DNA of 23,695 bases from IMG/VR virus record IMGVR_UViG_3300047480_000882, positions 1 through 23,695 of that record. One strand, written 5' to 3'. Origin of the DNA: a virus. Below are positions 1 to 7,449 of this stretch, in pieces. Below the pieces are notes generated by a model, which worked only from the letters and a program-made list of their open reading frames with translations, was not told the DNA's origin and did not search any database. The number at the start of each line of letters is the position of its first letter. Position 1 is the stretch's first letter. A program made the translations under genes and the position numbers.

Positions 1-1576
1 CTTTTTGTTCTATTCCTTTTGCGTTTACTAAATGTCTGGACAATTGATCTTTATATTCATCTTCTAAAGATCTTAGATAAAAATCACTTCCTTTGAATCT
101 ATTTGTGTCAGGACCTCCAGCACCAAGCCTATAGAAATCTTGACTAAGTCTGGTAAGTTTGCTGGAGTGTTGAGATTGGACTGCATTAATTGCTTTATTT
201 AAAACTTCATCTGCAGAAGTTCCATTTAAGCCTCTTAGTTTTAATCTACTTCCATTTTCAGCTAATGCAGTAGTGAACGCATCGTCTGTTGAGTATCCAA
301 ACTTTTGAGTAAGCCTACCTAGTGCCTGCTCTCTTGTTAGCCTTCCGGAAACAACATCATGAGCTACGCCTAAAGCTTTGAATTGGTTTTTTCCTGCGGC
401 AATTCCTACGCCTGCGCCTTTAAATGTCGGAAGTACGTCAAGTACTCCTACTCCATCCTCAGTTGTTCCAGTAAAAAATCCTCTGGCTCTAGCCGTCATT
501 ACCTTAAGTCTCTTAGACCTATCAGCATTAGCCATATCTTCTACGGCTTGTTTTGCTCCGTGTCTAGCTGCCCTTAAAGCCTGAACAAATTCTGGCTGAG
601 AATTACCAGCTTCAGAAACACCTGCTGCAAATGCTCCACTTGTTTGAGAAGACATTTTTAGGACTTTATTTGTCATCCCTGCTATATCTTGACCAACTTC
701 AGCAAGGAGCGATCTGATATCTATTGCAGCGTTTGCCGCTTTCTTTTGGATAGGAGACAAAGCCCTAAGGTCATTCATTGACCCAGCTAATGTTGTAAGT
801 GAACTTCTTCCAGCTGCTCCAGCTGCTCCTACTGCCTCAAAGGGCAACACCATTGTTGCAACGTTTAAGGTAGACTGTTTTACGAAGTCAGAGATTACGT
901 CTGCTGGATTATACCAATTTAATCTTTTCTTCTCTTGATTCTGTCCAAATAATGGTTCAGTAACTGCCCTTTGGGTTACGTACAGTGCAGGTAATTCATA
1001 TGGCATTCTTCTAGCAGCTCTAACAAGCCTAACCTGTAGCTCGTCTCTCATCGTCCAGGCTTCAGCAGACTCAGAGGTTAAGCCTCTAGCGGAACTTCTT
1101 GCACCTTCTTGACTTAAAGGTCTAAAGAACTTTCTTCTACCTAAAGTAGGGTTGTAACCAGTTGTTAATTTTCCATCAACTTCATAAACAGCCTTAAGGT
1201 ACGGATCATCTACTCCGTCAATGCTTCGGTGCATTGCACTGAGATTGTCTAATTCTTTTCTTATCTCAGTAATACTTCTTATTGCCCTGGTAGAAAGGGC
1301 ATCCGTTCTTCCGGCTGTTACGGCTGAATCAGAAGACCTTTGTAAGGCTTGACCTAGTTTTAATCCACCAGATTTTGTTAACCTTGAAGCAAGAGTTGTA
1401 ACAAGCATTGCTGTGCCAGCAGATGCAAAAAAGCGCATCATAGGATGCGCATCTAAAGCCTTTGCTACATAGCCTGAATTAGGACTGGGTGTTTCTGTTT
1501 CACCCTCTCTAGACGGCATATCTCTAGAGGAGACTCCATGCCCTAAATTATGTATAGGTCCCTTGTCCCTAAACAT
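1..1576 (-). CDS. Partial large virion protein, probable tape measure protein (N-terminal 525 codons)
   Basis: The reading frame is open from an ATG at 1576 to the window edge with no stop, so the true gene is longer. A very strong ribosome binding site (AGGAGG) lies 5 bases before the ATG. The visible part is Ala/Ser/Arg-rich and mostly predicted helical. It has a short hydrophobic stretch near residues 46-63 and another around residues 240-265 rich in Val, Ala and Gly. I recognise no enzymatic motif. It directly follows two tail-assembly chaperones; in tailed phages the gene after the chaperone pair is nearly always the tape measure, which sets tail length and is chaperoned until the tube closes around it. 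The call rests on position, size and composition rather than on a motif. Another large tail or baseplate protein remains possible. Confidence 0.6.
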   Translation of the reverse strand, partial: MFRDKGPIHNLGHGVSSRDMPSREGETETPSPNSGYVAKALDAHPMMRFFASAGTAMLVTTLASRLTKSGGLKLGQALQRSSDSAVTAGRTDALSTRAIRSITEIRKELDNLSAMHRSIDGVDDPYLKAVYEVDGKLTTGYNPTLGRRKFFRPLSQEGARSSARGLTSESAEAWTMRDELQVRLVRAARRMPYELPALYVTQRAVTEPLFGQNQEKKRLNWYNPADVISDFVKQSTLNVATMVLPFEAVGAAGAAGRSSLTTLAGSMNDLRALSPIQKKAANAAIDIRSLLAEVGQDIAGMTNKVLKMSSQTSGAFAAGVSEAGNSQPEFVQALRAARHGAKQAVEDMANADRSKRLKVMTARARGFFTGTTEDGVGVLDVLPTFKGAGVGIAAGKNQFKALGVAHDVVSGRLTREQALGRLTQKFGYSTDDAFTTALAENGSRLKLRGLNGTSADEVLNKAINAVQSQHSSKLTRLSQDFYRLGAGGPDTNRFKGSDFYLRSLEDEYKDQLSRHLVNAKGIEQK

Positions 1577-1589
1577 ATAGTCCTCCTAA

Positions 1590-2216
1590 TTACATTGCCC
1601 CCCAAAGCTTTCTGGCAACTGGGTCTTCATAAGCTGCTTCGCCTTGCTTTCTTGAAGCATTGTAGTTTGCAGCTTTTGCTTGTTCTTTTTGCATTTCTTC
1701 TTCTGGATCTATTAGCTCTAGTTTAATATTTGTGGCCTCAATGCCATATATATTTTGTTGAATTTCAATTATTTTTTCTGCTAGGGCAACTCTTTCTGAC
1801 AGTTGAGAAAAAGTCATATTATCAAGATCTTCTGGAGAATATGTATTTATAGTAGCCAGAACAAAGGCTTTCATTAAACTTCTAACCTCTCCAGCGACTT
1901 GTCTTTTTGAGTCAAGTATTCTTTTTGCAACCCTTGCAGACTGAAAACCTGATGCATCAAGAACTTCTTGTGCAACTGAAGATACCATTCCAGCAGGGAT
2001 CCTATATATGTCAAAACCTTCTGGATATACAATTGTAGCTTTTAAAATTTCATCTTCTGCGTCGGCAGAAGAAAAACCTTGAGCTTGTCCTATTAAAGAA
2101 ATTTTATCAAACTCAGCGAATGTTAGTTCCCTGAATAACAAATCAGTCCCCTTTACATTAACTGCGTAAAGGGGACCGTATTTTTGCTTAAGTTCTAAGA
2201 GAACTTCATTATCCAT
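1590..2216 (-). CDS. Tail assembly chaperone, second of a paralogous pair
   Basis: A 208-residue protein just before the putative tape measure gene. Residues about 9-91 align by eye with residues about 65-159 of the preceding gene: both have a Tyr-containing strand, a short 'L-x-x-x-E-[FY]' helix start, and a block ending in Q-E-[IV]-L-[ED]-A-S-G-F. The C-terminal half (about 100-208) is helical, charged and unique to this copy. The start ATG lies three bases after the stop of the upstream gene and in the same reading frame. No good Shine-Dalgarno sequence is suitably spaced (an AGAGG lies about 17 bases upstream), so translation probably depends on termination-reinitiation. Position and paralogy suit the long partner of a gpG/gpGT-type chaperone pair, which coats the tape measure and recruits tube subunits. 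The chaperone family itself is inferred from context. Confidence 0.6.
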   Translation of the reverse strand: MDNEVLLELKQKYGPLYAVNVKGTDLLFRELTFAEFDKISLIGQAQGFSSADAEDEILKATIVYPEGFDIYRIPAGMVSSVAQEVLDASGFQSARVAKRILDSKRQVAGEVRSLMKAFVLATINTYSPEDLDNMTFSQLSERVALAEKIIEIQQNIYGIEATNIKLELIDPEEEMQKEQAKAANYNASRKQGEAAYEDPVARKLWGAM

Positions 2217-2219
2217 AAA

Positions 2220-2723
2220 TTATAACTGACGGACCTCTAGGGCAACGAAGCCAGAAGCTTCCAGTATTTCCTGAGACAGAAGCGACGGTAGACCTGCCAT
2301 CTCGTTTGAGAGGGCAATCTTGTCATACGCTGGAAAGAGTAGGCAAATTTCAGTAATAGCCTCTTCATTCCAGAGATTAGCTTCTGCAGTTGACATTTGC
2401 CCTGCTTGAACAAGCTGCTCCATCTTTTTTACAAGCTGCTTATATTCATTTCTATTTAGGGTTCTCCAAACAATGTGTTTGTCAAATGTAATAGATGTTA
2501 CATATACGTCACCAAACATTGACTTCCATTGCTTAATTTGACCAGCAGTTGGGCCACCGTCCCAAATCTCTTCATCATCAGCAAGGTCTTCAACGGTCAT
2601 ACCCTGTTGGTCATCATAGACGCCTTCTTCATCCTCAATCGAAAGAACTTGGTAGTCTTCAACACCAAGCTCTTCTTTCGTAGTCTCATCAGTAGTAATT
2701 ACTACTTTCTTTTCACCTGACAT
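2220..2723 (-). CDS. Tail assembly chaperone, first of a paralogous pair
   Basis: A 167-residue acidic protein. Residues 1-58 are highly acidic and probably disordered. Residues 65-159 form the domain shared with the next gene, ending in the Q-E-I-L-E-A-S-G-F block. It has a strong AAGGAG site before its ATG and a promoter-like extended -10 element just upstream. Synonymous codons look more GC-rich than in the second chaperone gene, which would fit higher expression; the short form is normally the more abundant partner in gpG/gpGT systems. The frame ends in a single TAA, and the same frame then continues into the second gene. I see no obvious slippery heptamer at the junction. Function is inferred from position between the tube genes and the putative tape measure gene. 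Confidence 0.6.
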   Translation of the reverse strand: MSGEKKVVITTDETTKEELGVEDYQVLSIEDEEGVYDDQQGMTVEDLADDEEIWDGGPTAGQIKQWKSMFGDVYVTSITFDKHIVWRTLNRNEYKQLVKKMEQLVQAGQMSTAEANLWNEEAITEICLLFPAYDKIALSNEMAGLPSLLSQEILEASGFVALEVRQL

Positions 2724-2758
2724 TTTTTCTCCTTTTGCGCAATTGGATCATTGCCTTA

Positions 2759-2767
2759 ATTATATCA
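2759..2767 (-). promoter_or_regulatory. Extended -10 promoter element before the chaperone/tape measure genes
   Basis: Reading the minus strand, TGATATAAT is a perfect extended -10 (TGnTATAAT) in the 54-base gap between the 344-residue tube paralogue and the first chaperone. No convincing -35 box sits 16-18 bases upstream, which is tolerable for extended -10 promoters. Transcription would start near 2751, leaving a short leader that carries the AAGGAG site of the chaperone gene. Confidence 0.5.
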
Positions 2768-2777
2768 TATTTCTATA

Positions 2778-3812
2778 CTAAGCTGTATACTCGCCATTAT
2801 TAAAAGTAACTCCAGATGTAACAGTTTGAGTGGTTACATTCTGAGTAGTATATTCTTTTTCCGTCTCATCTGGTACGGTAACTTTTTGACCGGTAACCGC
2901 ATTATCCCCTACTCTTGCGTCTGTAAAATACATGTCTCTAGCTACAAACTGATAGTTTTCTACTAGCGGTTGACCCCCACTTGTATAAGAGGTTGTCATG
3001 GACATTAAATTAATATTTTGAAGAACTAATTTCATAGGAGATGAACTAGAAAGATCGGTTAAAGTCTTGCGTTCATTATAGTCCGTTGATAAAATTCTGT
3101 CTGAATTTAATTGTCTATTTATACTATTTGCAGAATCGTATGTAACTATTTTATTATTAGTTACAGCGTCTTCTTCCACTCCATAAAATATAATTAAATT
3201 AAAAGGCGGATGAGCACTAAAGATATTATGACCCGCACCTTGACCTTCAATTAAAGTTCTAGACATTGGATCTGATGTAACCCTATCAAGCTCTGAATTA
3301 AGCCAGTATTTTTGAATGTTAATTTCATCATCTTTTCTAGCTTGGTCAGTAGAACTTCCTAGGGTACTTCTAACTGCAGACGATGGGTTGGAGCTAGAGC
3401 TTTCCATTCTTACTTTTGCTGCTTGCTCTAGTAAGTCCGTCATTCTTCTTGGATACCTAGAATAGATTGAAAGCTCACCAGTAATCAACCTAGTGCCCAG
3501 CATCATAGCGTCATAGTTATATGACCAAAAACCGTATAAAGGCTGCTTTTCCTGCTTGACAACAAAGGCCATTGAAGCAATGTCCATTTCGTCTTTTTCA
3601 TCAAAAAGACCGTCTATGTATACCTTGACATCTTCCCCTGAAAAGAAATAATCATAATAACTGTTAAATCTTTCGTCAGTTCTAGTGCCACCCCACTCAA
3701 GATCTATTGCCTCGTTTATAGGGTCAAAAAAATTATCGCCCTCTTTTAAATTCCTTGGCATGTATGCAGTAAAAGGCCTATAGGGAGCTCTTCTATATTG
3801 TTCTGCTGGCAT
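2778..3812 (-). CDS. Tail tube-family paralogue, long form (third of three)
   Basis: A 344-residue protein whose core follows the plan of the two preceding genes. Residues 57-70 resemble the F-S-G-x-D-[IV] strand of the tube genes. Residues about 84-120 hold the segment corresponding to K-x-P-[IL]-Y-[TG] followed by a G-x-L-x-[IF]-[FY] strand. A P-P-F-[ND]-[IL] strand near residue 200 and an F-V-A-R-[DE] segment near the C terminus match the other two copies. It is about 100 residues longer because of an inserted Ser/Thr-rich helical region (about 130-190) and a Thr-rich tail. The ATG immediately follows the TAA of the previous gene. A tube initiator, baseplate hub-side tube protein or distal tail protein would fit a divergent low-copy member; which one cannot be decided here. 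Confidence 0.55.
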   Translation of the reverse strand: MPAEQYRRAPYRPFTAYMPRNLKEGDNFFDPINEAIDLEWGGTRTDERFNSYYDYFFSGEDVKVYIDGLFDEKDEMDIASMAFVVKQEKQPLYGFWSYNYDAMMLGTRLITGELSIYSRYPRRMTDLLEQAAKVRMESSSSNPSSAVRSTLGSSTDQARKDDEINIQKYWLNSELDRVTSDPMSRTLIEGQGAGHNIFSAHPPFNLIIFYGVEEDAVTNNKIVTYDSANSINRQLNSDRILSTDYNERKTLTDLSSSSPMKLVLQNINLMSMTTSYTSGGQPLVENYQFVARDMYFTDARVGDNAVTGQKVTVPDETEKEYTTQNVTTQTVTSGVTFNNGEYTA

Positions 3813-4538
3813 TTAGTTTGCTATCCTTGAATTAATAAAATTCTTATAAAGTTCTATTCTATCACCAAAAAAGTTTGTTGATATATCAGTTTCCATCTTG
3901 AGCATATCGTCGGAGCTGTTAGAATAAATGTTTCTATCCTCTATAGGATCTATATGCATTAAGGGCTGTATACCTCTTGCCATATAAGTATATGTCTGTT
4001 CCGTAATAAGATCGTCTACAGACATAGTTTGACCTTCGTCAACTATAGTAACTCCATATATCTTCATTTTAGCAGCTAAACCGTATTCATTAAAGAATGT
4101 TAAAACAATATCAAAAGGTGGCAGCATGTCAGCTAATGGGGCATAGTTTTTATTAGCTAGTGCGTTTTTGAATCTTTTAATTCTATAAAAAGCGTACTCA
4201 TTAAATACAGTAAAGATTAAAGAACCAGCTATTGTTCTAGAACCTTTCACGAATCCCCTAGGATTTACGTGCCCAAGAGTTCTAACTGGACTATTCTCTC
4301 TATGCACAGAGTATGAGATTGTTTGAATTTCACCAAGCTCAATAAAATCTCCAACATCGCTTGAAGTTTCGGTTCCCATTCTAGGTAAAACCATTGTGGC
4401 TTGAATGTCAACACCGGCAAAGGACATATTAGAGAATGGATCTGGGAGACCCTTTTCTCTTCTAATTGACTCAACCTGATTACCGTAGTCAACTATTTTT
4501 CTTTGTTCTATTTTAAGTTTTTCAATATCTTTGTACAT
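3813..4538 (-). CDS. Tail tube-family paralogue (second of three)
   Basis: A 241-residue protein clearly homologous to the 230-residue tube protein encoded just upstream. Residues 40-48 (F-A-G-V-D-I-Q-A-T) and 71-117, containing P-R-G-F-x-K-G-x-R-x-I-A-G-S-L-I-F-T-V-F, match the neighbour closely. So do residues 139-192, with P-P-F-D-I, I-Y-G-V and a Y-x-A-R-x-I segment. The N-terminal 30 residues are an added helical, charged extension, and residues 55-66 are a short insertion. A terminator hairpin sits between the two genes, ending about a dozen bases before this start codon, so this copy should be made at a lower level than the first. Codons are visibly more AT-rich than in the first copy. 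I read it as a minor tube-like protein, for example a tube-baseplate adaptor. Confidence 0.65.
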   Translation of the reverse strand: MYKDIEKLKIEQRKIVDYGNQVESIRREKGLPDPFSNMSFAGVDIQATMVLPRMGTETSSDVGDFIELGEIQTISYSVHRENSPVRTLGHVNPRGFVKGSRTIAGSLIFTVFNEYAFYRIKRFKNALANKNYAPLADMLPPFDIVLTFFNEYGLAAKMKIYGVTIVDEGQTMSVDDLITEQTYTYMARGIQPLMHIDPIEDRNIYSNSSDDMLKMETDISTNFFGDRIELYKNFINSRIAN

Positions 4539-4549
4539 TTTGCTCCGAT

Positions 4550-4595
4550 AAAAACTAAAGCGTGGAGGACAAACTAGTCATCCTCCACGCTTTAG
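4550..4595 (-). terminator. Rho-independent terminator after the main tube gene
   Basis: A perfect 15-bp stem (arms 4555-4569 and 4581-4595) with an 11-base loop is followed on the minus strand by a run of five Ts (4554-4550). It lies between the main tube gene and its first paralogue, ending 11 bases before the next ATG, so any transcript past it is read-through or starts elsewhere. Confidence 0.85.
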
Positions 4596-4618
4596 CTATT
4601 AAGACTTAACCTTAAGAA

Positions 4619-5311
4619 TTATGGTCTAATGATTTCTGAGTTTAGACCGCTTGAGGTTACTGCGTCCTTAGAAATGATGTCAGACAAGCTGCCACCGAAT
4701 CTGCTCAATTGTGAGTTAGAAATGGTGTACATAGGACCAATCTCACGAGCTACGTAGGTCATTGTCTCTTCAATAACGATGTCGTCCATTGAAGCGCCAG
4801 AACCTTCGTTTAGAAGCTCAACGCCGTAGATTGATCTTACTGCGCCTTGACCATACTCATTGACAAAAGTAATTGTAATGTCAAATGGTGGGATCTGGTC
4901 AGCGTAGTAAGGAACCTTGCTTACAACGTCTCTTGTTTGGTCGTCAAACTCAGCAATGCCTCTTCTGTGTGAAGGATCACCTGGAAGTGTGTTGCTTGAT
5001 CTTGTCCAAAATTTCATTTCCTGAGAAGTGCCATGATGTGTCTCTAGCATTGTGTAAAGAGCTGGGCGGTCAAAGACTGTGAAAATCAATGAACCAGCGA
5101 TACCTCTTTTACCTCTGGAGAATGACCTTGGGTTTGGTGAACCCATGGTGTAAATTGGGGCTTTTTCTCTTGTGACCGAGAAAGTAATACCTGAAAGTGC
5201 TCCAATCTCCTTACCGCCAAAGGTGGCAACAATATCTGCTCCGGAGAAAGTGGTGTATGTATTAAGGTATTTGTTAACCGGTGAATCGTAGTACTCGCCT
5301 GATGCTGGCAT
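4619..5311 (-). CDS. Major tail tube protein (first of three tube-family paralogues)
   Basis: A 230-residue protein directly after the tail sheath gene, the usual place of the tube gene in contractile-tailed phages. The beta-rich core includes residues 22-30 (F-S-G-A-D-I-V-A-T), 41-86 with R-G-K-R-G-I-A-G-S-L-I-F-T-V-F, and 141-193 with P-P-F-D-I-T-I-T-F and Y-V-A-R-E-I. It has a strong GGAGGG site and relatively GC-rich codons like the sheath and capsid genes, and it is closed by a strong terminator. All of these fit a protein needed in high copy. The two following genes are divergent copies. I assign it as the principal tube subunit from synteny, expression signals and codon usage; the fold itself is not proven from sequence alone. 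Confidence 0.7.
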   Translation of the reverse strand: MPASGEYYDSPVNKYLNTYTTFSGADIVATFGGKEIGALSGITFSVTREKAPIYTMGSPNPRSFSRGKRGIAGSLIFTVFDRPALYTMLETHHGTSQEMKFWTRSSNTLPGDPSHRRGIAEFDDQTRDVVSKVPYYADQIPPFDITITFVNEYGQGAVRSIYGVELLNEGSGASMDDIVIEETMTYVAREIGPMYTISNSQLSRFGGSLSDIISKDAVTSSGLNSEIIRP

Positions 5312-5342
5312 CTGTGTACCCTCCTATCTTATAGTGTTAATA

Positions 5343-6629
5343 TTAAAGGTTAACTGCTATTTGAACTTCAATTGACTTAAGTTCAAATGCTGGTGTTAGC
5401 ACTAGGTCAACAAGGGCCTTGTTCTCTGTTGGGATGTAACTTACTGTGAAGTCACTGTCGAGAAGGGCACCAAGCTGTTGCATGCCACGTAGACCCGAAG
5501 TAATAGCTGTTTCCATCGAGTTACGAACTTGCATTGTTGAAGGCTCACCAATAAACTTCTGGCAAACCTGGCGGACTACAAGCGAAGCCTCATTAATAAT
5601 TCTTGAGGTTGAAATTCTATTGTAATCTGAGGTTGCAGGAGCAAATGTCATGCCTTCTGCATATACTGGAATCTTATTAAAGTTAAGGACAATTGCATTT
5701 ACGCCTTTGTCGGTAACGCCAGTTGCTTGATCGTTTGAAAGCTGTGTTCTTGTTGGGTTGTAACGAAGTCTTGTTACGTTGAAGACAACCTTGTTAACTG
5801 GGCTTACATAAGAAGCCATTCTGCTGAGAGAAGCAGCAAATGTAGTTGCACCATTGGCATAACCAAAATCGCTGTAGTTTTCTGAGCTGTAGTTAACTGG
5901 CTTAACTTCTGCGGCAATGATAATAACGTATCTACCAATGCCACCCCATGTATAGGATGAACCGCTTGTGGCGTTCTTATCTGGCAAGCGGGTAAGTGTT
6001 AAGTGTGAAGATACGTTGGCTGGAGTCATTGTCTCTGCTGTTGCAGGGGTTGCTCCAGTTCCAATCCATGGTCTAATACCCATTACTGCAACACATGGGT
6101 TTGTATTTTCACTAATTGACTTGACCTTGTTTGCAACCTTGTATGCCCAGTTGTTTGCTACAGTAGTTGTATTGTCAGCATGGAAGCCATACTCGACGTC
6201 ATCGCTTGGTGTAGCTGGATCTTGCCAGTCAGATGTGACTCCGCCTCTGCCCCAAGGGACAATGATGTCTGGAAGTGCTACTTCAGCAGCAGCAAATGCG
6301 TCATCAAATACATCTGAACCACCAGAGGTTACTGTACCATTTGTGTGGTTAAAAGTTGTGTTGCTTGGAAGAGGAACCATGAAGATTCTATCTGCACCTG
6401 CAGCAACAAGTTCTTTATAAGACTTGTGTAACTGTGAGCCCTCACCAAAAGCGGTGATGACATCTGATTCTTTAGTGACTTGGACTACGTCTAAGTCAGC
6501 TACGTTGCCAGTGCCATCAGCAGTATTGCGCATGCCGATAACACAGATTCTTGGACCGACAGGAGAATCCTGTCTTGAGATGCTATAAAAGCGATCTTTT
6601 ACGATTGTTTTAACGCCAGGTAGAGCCAT
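5343..6629 (-). CDS. Tail sheath protein (main sheath)
   Basis: A 428-residue protein with the pattern of contractile tail sheath proteins. The N terminus (M-A-L-P-G-V-K-T) leads into a V-x-R-I-C-V-I-G strand. Then comes a region on loading a neighbouring coordinate (about residues 50-75, 'VTKESDVITAFGEGSQLHKSY'-like spacing) and a helix-strand unit with A-G-A-D-R-I-F-M-V-P-L near residue 80. The C-terminal third has the R-I-I-N-E-A-S-L-V-V-R-Q strand/helix typical of the domain that links sheath subunits. Length is in the normal range. Codons are GC-richer than most of the window, and it is followed 31 bases later by the tube gene. The sheath contracts around the tube to drive it through the host envelope. 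A second, more divergent sheath-like gene lies upstream. Confidence 0.85.
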   Translation of the reverse strand: MALPGVKTIVKDRFYSISRQDSPVGPRICVIGMRNTADGTGNVADLDVVQVTKESDVITAFGEGSQLHKSYKELVAAGADRIFMVPLPSNTTFNHTNGTVTSGGSDVFDDAFAAAEVALPDIIVPWGRGGVTSDWQDPATPSDDVEYGFHADNTTTVANNWAYKVANKVKSISENTNPCVAVMGIRPWIGTGATPATAETMTPANVSSHLTLTRLPDKNATSGSSYTWGGIGRYVIIIAAEVKPVNYSSENYSDFGYANGATTFAASLSRMASYVSPVNKVVFNVTRLRYNPTRTQLSNDQATGVTDKGVNAIVLNFNKIPVYAEGMTFAPATSDYNRISTSRIINEASLVVRQVCQKFIGEPSTMQVRNSMETAITSGLRGMQQLGALLDSDFTVSYIPTENKALVDLVLTPAFELKSIEVQIAVNL

Positions 6630-6676
6630 TGAATTTTAAACCTCCGGTTTGCAGTCTTTTGTAGGTCTAGTCTTAA

Positions 6677-6706
6677 TGTATAGTAACGAACAACCTATAA
6701 AAACAA
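6677..6706 (-). promoter_or_regulatory. Possible promoter before the tail sheath gene
   Basis: On the minus strand TTGTTT (6706-6701) and TATACA (6682-6677) are separated by 18 bases, a plausible -35/-10 pair, about 50 bases before the sheath ATG at 6629. The 77-base gap is the longest intergenic space between the neck and tail genes. No inverted repeat is seen in it. The sites are imperfect matches in AT-rich DNA, so this is tentative. Confidence 0.35.
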
Positions 6707-7447
6707 CTATGAACTAAGATTTGGAGTGGAACTTTGATATAGGTCTATAATACTTACCTCTGTTCCCTCAAAGTTAGGGGTTGCCATTTCTAATGGCTCT
6801 TTAACTAATTCTTTTTCGTAAGCCATATAGGTTCTTACGTCTATGGCTATTTTTTCTATGGTTCCAACCGAAGTAGCTATTAATTTTTCGGTGGTCAACA
6901 TATAGGTGACGGTTCTTTTAACTACGTCAGTACTACCTTTATTTTCTTCTGCATCAGCCAATCTTCTAGCATAAACAAACTCTGAAGCTCCTAATCTTTT
7001 AAAAACAGGAGTATACTCCAGCATAAAGTCTTCAAATATTTCCGCTAGAGAATCTGCGACTTCAGCTCCGTCATACCTAGATTCTGGAGTCCTAGTGGCT
7101 CCGCCCATCACCTTAGTGGTTATGGTAAAAGAGACTACATTTTGAAATCTCTGACCAAATACCATGACATCATTTTCAACAACATGTCTGCTTCTTGGCT
7201 TTGGCTCAACTGAGTGAGCTTTTCTTAACTCTAGGCCATAAACGATACAGGGGTAGACAGCGTACTGAGCTGGTTGAGTTGGAACAATTGGAATGTCTGG
7301 ATGTAGGTTTTCCCATAAAAGTTTAACAACAGAAACAAACTCTAAATAAGTTAAATTTCCTGCAGCCTGCAGTGGTGGACCAAATGTCCTGTTGTTAGCG
7401 ACTTCATTTAAAGCTGGAAGTGGAAAACCAAATGCGTTCTGTGCCAT
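6707..7447 (-). CDS. Tail terminator / tail completion protein
   Basis: A 246-residue protein between the second sheath-like gene and the main sheath gene. Residues about 98-185 show the alpha/beta pattern common in tail terminators of phages with contractile tails. A strand (V-V-S-F-T-I-T-T-K) leads to a long amphipathic helix (A-D-S-L-A-E-I-F-E-D-F-M), then F-K-R-L-G-A and a beta strand (R-T-V-T-Y-M-L-T-T-E-K). Tail terminators cap the finished tube and sheath and present the surface that joins the head. The first 60 residues and the last 60 are extra and unassigned. An AAGG lies about 10 bases before the ATG, which comes two bases after the stop of the upstream gene. Family is assigned from secondary-structure pattern and synteny. 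Confidence 0.6.
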   Translation of the reverse strand: MAQNAFGFPLPALNEVANNRTFGPPLQAAGNLTYLEFVSVVKLLWENLHPDIPIVPTQPAQYAVYPCIVYGLELRKAHSVEPKPRSRHVVENDVMVFGQRFQNVVSFTITTKVMGGATRTPESRYDGAEVADSLAEIFEDFMLEYTPVFKRLGASEFVYARRLADAEENKGSTDVVKRTVTYMLTTEKLIATSVGTIEKIAIDVRTYMAYEKELVKEPLEMATPNFEGTEVSIIDLYQSSTPNLSS

Positions 7448-7449
7448 TT

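Noticed and set aside
1849-1856. T4-type late promoter octamers (TATAAATA on the minus strand), also near 12733 and 20135
   Set aside because: They lie inside genes rather than before them, as expected by chance in AT-rich DNA.
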